Shown here piece after piece: positions 19,051 through 23,564 of a stretch of DNA of 23,564 nt (positions within the stretch are counted from its first letter, which is position 1; every line of letters starts with the position of its first letter). Where the stretch lies: assembly GCA_003427395.1 (NCBI GenBank), contig BFEA01000121.1:2089072-2112635 (forward strand), in the 5' to 3' direction. Below the pieces are notes generated by a model, which did not search any database, was not told the DNA's origin, and saw only the letters and a program-made list of their open reading frames with translations. Made by a program: the position numbers and the translations under genes. Source of the DNA: Chara braunii. Taxonomy: Eukaryota > Streptophyta > Charophyceae > Charales > Characeae.

Positions 19051-19853
19051 TTCGCTCCGTGTCGTCTCCTAACCCGAGTGTCCGGGTCCGTCGCCCGACC
19101 TTCTCCCTAATCCCCGGAGGCAAAACACAGTCCACAACACTTTATCCTACAGCTAATATGCAGAAAACTCAGATTTTGCAGCAGACACAGTTGGCAGAAA
19201 ATCGCAATATTTGCAGATTTGCAGATTATGGCAACTTGCCGTTTTGCTGTTTTTTTTTTTGCTAAGTATGAAAAACCGGAATACACAGGCCTGTGTTTCC
19301 TACCCCAAACGACCTCAGAATCATCCAAAACTTGGTGGGCCCTCTCACTTTATCACACGGAAGGCCTCTCCAAAGTTTCGTTTGATTCTGACGTCGTTTG
19401 GATGAAGTTGCCTGTTTCGGGCGCCGTCCGGGTCTCATGGCGAAGAGTTGAGGGAAGTCCGTTTTCTGATTTTTCAGCAAAACGGACTTCGATGGCCTGC
19501 CGGGTCTGTAGGCCATCTGTTTATGCTTAGGATATGAGGTCTAAGAAGTTTCAGCCCTCATATCTTTGTTTCAGCGGGATTGTCACTGTTGCGCCGCCGA
19601 CCACATTGGCTCGCTTTCCGTATTCCGGCGGTCTTGTGCTGTTGGTCGGTCACCTACCCTTTTCTTGTGGCTGCAGTCCATGCTGGCCAGATCTCAGCAA
19701 CAGTCATAGTCCTACAACTATTCAACAGAAAAAGCCACAGCAAAGGTTTAAACAGTTGAAAAACAGCAGCCTACCAACTTCCCCAATTACCGCGTTCGAA
19801 TAGAACACGGGGGGGGGGGGCAAAAAGCATGCGGCACTTCGATTAGAGCACAA
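19051..19853. other. Unique, hairpin-bearing segment between two satellites
   Basis: No gene is recognised. It contains a strong hairpin at 19454-19490: arms GAAGTCCGTTTT and AAAACGGACTTC, inner arms CTGA and TCAG, loop TTTT, one bulged C. An adjacent 8-bp one (GATGGCCT ... AGGCCATC) lies at 19491-19517. AT-rich sequence with repeated TTTGCAGATT lies near 19170-19230. The right end carries G-runs (about 19809-19820 and 19853-19861) in two similar GAACAC/GAGCACAAG-GGGG contexts. The style resembles an LTR or a non-autonomous element, but no boundaries were found. Confidence 0.45.
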
Positions 19854-19860
19854 GGGGGGG

Positions 19861-20780
19861 GTGGCGCTTCACATGGGAGTGAGGATTAAGGCTAATCAAA
19901 CACTACTCATCACCAAAATGCTAGAAAATGCAAGAAATCAAGTTGCGATTTGCACCCAAGTGGAGAGAAGAAGAGAAATTGAGTGTACAGTGAGTAGAAC
20001 TCACTCTCATGCATGGGAACTGAAGGGGGAAAGTGGCGATTTACATGGGAGTGAAGATTGAGACCAATCAAGCGCTACACACCACCAAAATGCTAGGAAA
20101 AGCAAAAATCAAGATTGCGATTGACATCCAGGTGAGAGAATGGAGAGAAAATGAGTGTAGAGTGAGTAGAACCCACTCTCATGCATGGAAACTCAAGGGA
20201 GAAAGTGGCGATTTACATAGGAGTGAAGATTGAGACTAATCAAGCACTAATCATCACCAAAATGCTAGGAAAAGCAATAATCAAGATTGCGATTTGCATC
20301 CAAGTGAGGGAATGGAGAGAAAACGAGTGTAGAGTGAGTAGAACTCACTCTCATGCATAGAAACTCAAGGGGGAAAGTGGCGATTTACATGGGAGTGAAG
20401 ATTGAGACTAATCAAGCACTACACATCACCAAAATGCTAGGAAAAGCAAGAATCAAAATTGCGATTTGCATCCAAGTGAGGGAATGGAGAGAAAATGAGT
20501 GTAGAGTGAGTAGAACTCACTCTCATGCATGGAAACTCAAGGGGGAAAGTGACAATTTACATGGGAGTGAAGATAAAAACTAATCAAGCACTAATCATCA
20601 CCAAAATGCTAGGAAAAGCAAAAATCAAGATTGCGATTTGCATCCAAGTGAGAGAATGGAGAGAAATGAGTGTAGAGGGAGTATAACTCACTCTCATGCA
20701 TGGAAACTCAAGGGGGAAAGTGGCGATTTACATGGGAGTGAAGATTGAGACTAATCTACCACTAATCATCACCCAAACAT
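19861..20780. repeat. 172-bp satellite, about 5.3 tandem copies
   Basis: GTGGCGATTTACATGGGAGT or close variants start units at 19861, 20033, 20205, 20377, 20549 and 20720, giving periods of 172, 172, 172, 172 and 171 bp. Units differ by scattered substitutions. Most contain a hairpin-forming segment AGAGTGAGT-AGA-ACTCACTCT (perfect at 20331-20351 and 20503-20523, imperfect in other units), next to ATGCAT. Open frames of ~66 codons recur in it, but the period is not a multiple of 3 and they do not continue, so they are not genes. The length is close to a nucleosomal repeat, as in many plant satellites. Confidence 0.95.
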
Positions 20781-20784
20781 CAAA

Positions 20785-20795
20785 ATGAAGAAGGA

Positions 20796-20830
<35 letters not shown>

Positions 20831-21020
20831 AGAAGAAGAAGAAGAAGAAGAAGAAGAAGAGAAAGAGGGGGAGGAAGAGGAAAGAGAGAAAGAAGAAGAA
20901 GAAGAAGAAGAAGAAGAGGGAGGAAGAAAAAGAGGGAGGAAGAAGAAGAGGAAGAGGAAGAGGGAGAAAAAAAAGAGGAAGAAGAAGGAAAAAAAAAAAA
21001 AAAAAAAAAGATGAAGAAGG
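20785..21020. repeat. AAG/AGG purine microsatellite tract
   Basis: About 235 nt are almost pure purine on the plus strand, mostly (AAG)n with AGG variants, ending in an A-run near 20991-21009. Such mirror-like purine tracts can form triplex DNA. The poly-Lys (plus) and poly-Ser/Leu/Phe (minus) frames over it are artefacts of composition. It follows the 172-bp satellite directly. Confidence 0.95.
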
Positions 21021-22493
21021 ACGAGACCCTCCTCTCCACTCACCTCCTTGGTGTCTTGGGATGGAGTACCAATCTTGATGAAGACCTTCCTCCTCTTTCT
21101 CAACCACCCCCTTGGCTATGGCTTCCTTCCCCTCCAAGCCCTTCTCCTCCTTTCTTTTCTCACTTGCTCTCAAGTTGCCACAAGCTCCAACCACTATGGC
21201 TATAGAGTCCTCCCTCTAGGAGGGCTAATGGGACTCCCTCTAGCCTTCCTTTCTTCCTCACATCCTGGGAGCTATGACGGATCATCTTCCTCCACTACCA
21301 CTAGCCTGTAGTCCTACACACTAGCTCACAGTCTCCTCTAGGCTCCCAAACTGGCAGGGGTTCCCCTCACTACACTCCAAGTGAGTGTAGTGCTCTTATG
21401 GGCACATTTGGGCAGCATGGGCACTCCTCATGCAAATGGGAGTGTGGCGGACTGAACTCCCAACTTATGTAGGCTGGAAACAGCAGTCCGGCCAGCCCAT
21501 GGGCCTCCCCATGTGCCCCATAGTGAACCAAGGTACCCCCATGGCCATTTTTCACCACTAGGCCTCTCCGGGGGCACCTGGGCCTTATTTTGGCCAGGTA
21601 CGTGCAGTCCGAGTGGTTGGTACCAACTCGGCCTACCCCTTGGGCCTTTTTTTCCAGCCTCATACCACTTGAAAAATGCTGCCCCCTTGAGTCCAAGGTC
21701 CAAGGGGTAGCCTACTTGCAAGGCCTTTTTCTCGACTTTTTCTGATTTTGGCCTCCCTTGGGTAGGCCGGAGCATTTTTCCATGTGGCGGCACATTTTTA
21801 GCCTTGGATCAGGGTGAGATCCAAGGCCAGCATTATTCTGAGCTACCGCATGGTGCTCCTTGCTTCAAATTTGAGCCCCTAAGTTCAATTTTCCAATTTT
21901 TGGTGCATCTGGCTCTCTTTTTGGGCCAAATGCACAGTTCTGTCTTTTTCCCTACTTTGTTTCTTTCTATTTTCGGCTGCCACCTCATTCCGGAGCTAGC
22001 CGTTTTGAGCTGGCCCATAAAAAACGGTTGTTTCTTCTCCACCATGAGATCTGATCTCAGATCCATGGTCAAAAAGAAAACCGGTCATCTCTCCTTTGCA
22101 TTTTCTCTCATTTTTGCCTTTTTAATTCAGATATTGTTGAGATATGGCCCCAAGGGCCATATTTCAGCAATCCAGATTGCCCTCCCTCATTCTAGGAGGG
22201 ATGAGGTCATCATTGGGACCTGCCAATCCCTACTGCAGCAATCCCAATAGGCCGACACCTTCTCCTCCACCCTTTTCTCCCGTTTTTCTCATTCTCCCTC
22301 ATTTTCTCTCCTTTTTTCTTTTCTTTTTTCTTTTCTTTTTGTTGTGACAAGTGTCAAACTGTTGTGCACTCTCTTTCTAAGCCTTAGAACCTCATTCATG
22401 GCCAGGTTCATGGCCGGCTGTTAGTCGTTACATCTCGGTCTTCCAAATAGGCATGCCCATGCCCCTAAAGGGCTCATTTTGCTCCCGTTAGTC
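21021..22493. other. Gene-free segment rich in perfect inverted repeats
   Basis: No coding domain is recognised. Inverted repeats seen are: CACTACACTC/GAGTGTAGTG (21368-21392); CCGAGT/ACTCGG around TTGGTACCAA (21609-21631); GCCTTGGATC/GATCCAAGGC (21801-21827); ACCATG-A-GATCTGA/TCAGATC-CATGGT (22041-22069, 13 bp with one bulge); and TGAGATATGGCCC/GGGCCATATTTCA (22138-22166, 13 bp with one G-T pair). The octamer GCAGTCCG recurs at about 21490 and 21604, and again further right. The segment may be part of a long LTR or non-coding element. Confidence 0.5.
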
Positions 22494-22766
22494 TCAATTT
22501 TGAGCCCCCTTGGCTCTGATTATTTTTTTGACAGCCTTCTTCTTGCATGGAGCACCTTGGGCTCTTAATTTTTCATGCCTTTGCTGGGCAGCCCTCTCAT
22601 CACCCATTTTTCTTTGTTTTCAGTCCCGGTCTTCCCGTTTGGGCTCCACTAGTGCTTGCACTAGTGGTGCTAATATCTCCCCACCGTCAAGATCTTCGAT
22701 CTTGAAGGCGCTGTTGGCCTCGCGCACCGACTCCCTACCTTGGCTTGTAGTTCTCCTTGAGACCCC
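22494..22766 (-). pseudogene. Small coding remnant of unknown element
   Basis: One minus-strand frame reads SQGRESVREANSAFKIEDLD and continues to EPKREDRD, where a TGA at 22622-22620 interrupts it. In the same frame, KQRKMGDERAAQQRHEKLRA runs on to CKKKAVKKIIRAKGAQN and the stop at 22496-22494. The charged, helical character on both sides of the stop suggests a formerly continuous protein, possibly a Gag fragment. No domain is recognised. Two perfect dyads lie inside it (22646-22667 and 22687-22705). Confidence 0.3.
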
Positions 22767-23275
22767 TCAAGTCCCCGCCGATTTCCCGCGCTAGTCCCTT
22801 TTTTCCGTCCCACCAACAGTGCCGTTGACAAATCCCGATTTTCAACAATCTTTATTTGCGCCCATTTAGTTCCCGGCATCATCCCTGTTGATGCCCAATT
22901 TTTATTTGGGACTTCCCATGTCCCTGGAAGTCCCATTTTATTATTCCCATGTGCCTCAAGCGTGCCGATTATTTCCGGTCACGAGACCTCTGCCTTGCCG
23001 TCACCATTTGTGGTTATGCTCCCCTATGCCTACGGTGCCGTTTGCTAGCTTTTTGGGCGTGCCGTGCCTTATTTTCACTTGGCCTAGGCATCCCTATGCA
23101 GTCCGTTATTTCTCGGACTGCAGCCACAACCAATTCTTTAGTCCCACAGCCCTACATCATGCCTCATGCTAAAAAAAAATGAAGCGTTAAATTTCTAAGT
23201 GCCTTCGGGCTCAATTTTGGCTCCCGGAGCACCTAAAACATGTGTTTGGCCTCCCCTAGGTGATCTGTTATTTTT
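22767..23275. other. Gene-free segment with further inverted repeats
   Basis: No gene is recognised. Perfect inverted repeats are GGCATCA/TGATGCC (22875-22895), TGGGACTTCC/GGAAGTCCCA (22907-22935, 10 bp, 9-nt loop) and GCAGTCCG/CGGACTGC (23098-23121). The sequence is AT-richer than the retrotransposon. Confidence 0.45.
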
Positions 23276-23349
23276 CGGTTGCAAGGGCCCTTGATTTTCT
23301 TTGATTTTCTTCTGCAAAAATCAAAGAAAATCAAAGTTTTTTGTAACCG
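23276..23349. repeat. 74-nt compound hairpin (18-bp perfect inner stem)
   Basis: The inner arms TTGATTTTCTTTGATTTT (23291-23308) and AAAATCAAAGAAAATCAA (23317-23334) are perfect reverse complements across an 8-nt loop. The outer arms CGGTTGCAA (23276-23284) and TTGTAACCG (23341-23349) pair over 9 bp with one G-T wobble. They are joined to the inner stem by a 6/6-nt internal loop. A 12-nt palindrome, CAAGGGCCCTTG, sits at 23282-23293. The form suits a small fold-back element or a small-RNA precursor; neither is proven. Confidence 0.8.
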
Positions 23350-23564
23350 CCATATTCCAGAACGAATCTGGTCATGAATGCATCTCCCCAAGTGGCCGTT
23401 TTTGGCTGTTAGTGCCCTTCGGTCTTTTCTTTTCTTTTTCCTTTTTTTTTTTCTTCTCTTTTTCTTTTCTTTTCTCGCCACTTGTGGACAGTAGGGACTT
23501 GCTAGTCCCTACTTGCTGCAGTCCGTACTGACGGCTAACTCACTCATTCTCTCTCACCTCCTTT
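23350..23564. other. Right edge, pyrimidine-rich, no gene
   Basis: A T/C-rich tract lies at about 23427-23476. GCAGTCCG recurs near 23519. No coding signal is seen. Confidence 0.5.

Noticed and set aside
19861-20580. Repeated ~66-residue frames (MAIYMGVKIETNQ type)
   Set aside because: They recur with the 172-bp satellite and end within each unit; the period breaks the frame.
20728-21194. Poly-Ser, poly-Leu, poly-Phe and poly-Lys frames
   Set aside because: These are translations of the AAG/AGG microsatellite in different frames.

Overview
The window looks like repeat-rich nuclear DNA of a eukaryote, most likely a plant or other streptophyte. It holds one long, decayed Ty3/gypsy-class LTR retrotransposon on the minus strand, several kinds of tandem repeat, microsatellites, single unresolved bases (N at 17419, 17459 and 17475), and no tRNA, rRNA or operon-like gene cluster. 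The gag start sits in a context (AACAATGGC) that matches the known plant initiation consensus. The species cannot be fixed by eye; a large-genome streptophyte is a low-confidence guess.

Left flank (1-2880): a 65-bp tandem repeat with a 130-bp higher-order period, a stretch with no recognisable gene, a strongly degenerate 40-bp tandem array in which nearly every unit keeps a ~16-nt dyad, and a diverged ~225-bp duplication. The 3' LTR of the retrotransposon should lie somewhere here, but I could not match it to a 5' copy.

Retrotransposon (about 14670 down to about 2880, minus strand). In its own 5'-to-3' order it has: a candidate primer-binding site; a 3.4-kb block (14340-10923) that encodes four tandem, divergent copies of an unrecognised protein module; gag (10459 to ~8277) with a damaged zinc knuckle; aspartic protease; reverse transcriptase with YIDD; RNase H with one catalytic Asp changed to Asn; integrase with an intact D,D-35-E triad and a GPY module; and an accessory reading frame (3677-2880) in the env position with two SUMO-interacting-like motifs and basic clusters. 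Twelve in-frame stops and at least two frameshifts break gag-pol, so this copy is dead. The extra reading frame upstream of gag recalls the layout of Ogre/Tat elements, but I do not recognise the repeated module.

Right flank: 14671-16840 has no recognisable gene and may hold the 5' LTR. 16842-16893 is a GA-rich tract. 17028-19050 is a 53-bp G-rich minisatellite with a recurring insert. 19051-19853 is hairpin-bearing unique sequence. 19861-20780 is a 172-bp satellite with an internal 9-bp hairpin. 20785-21020 is an AAG-type purine tract. 21021-23564 is unusually rich in perfect short inverted repeats, ending in a 74-nt compound hairpin, with one small coding remnant on the minus strand (22766-22494).

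The best candidate for something undescribed is the four-module array at 10923-14340, together with the accessory frame at 2880-3677. All alignments were done by eye.
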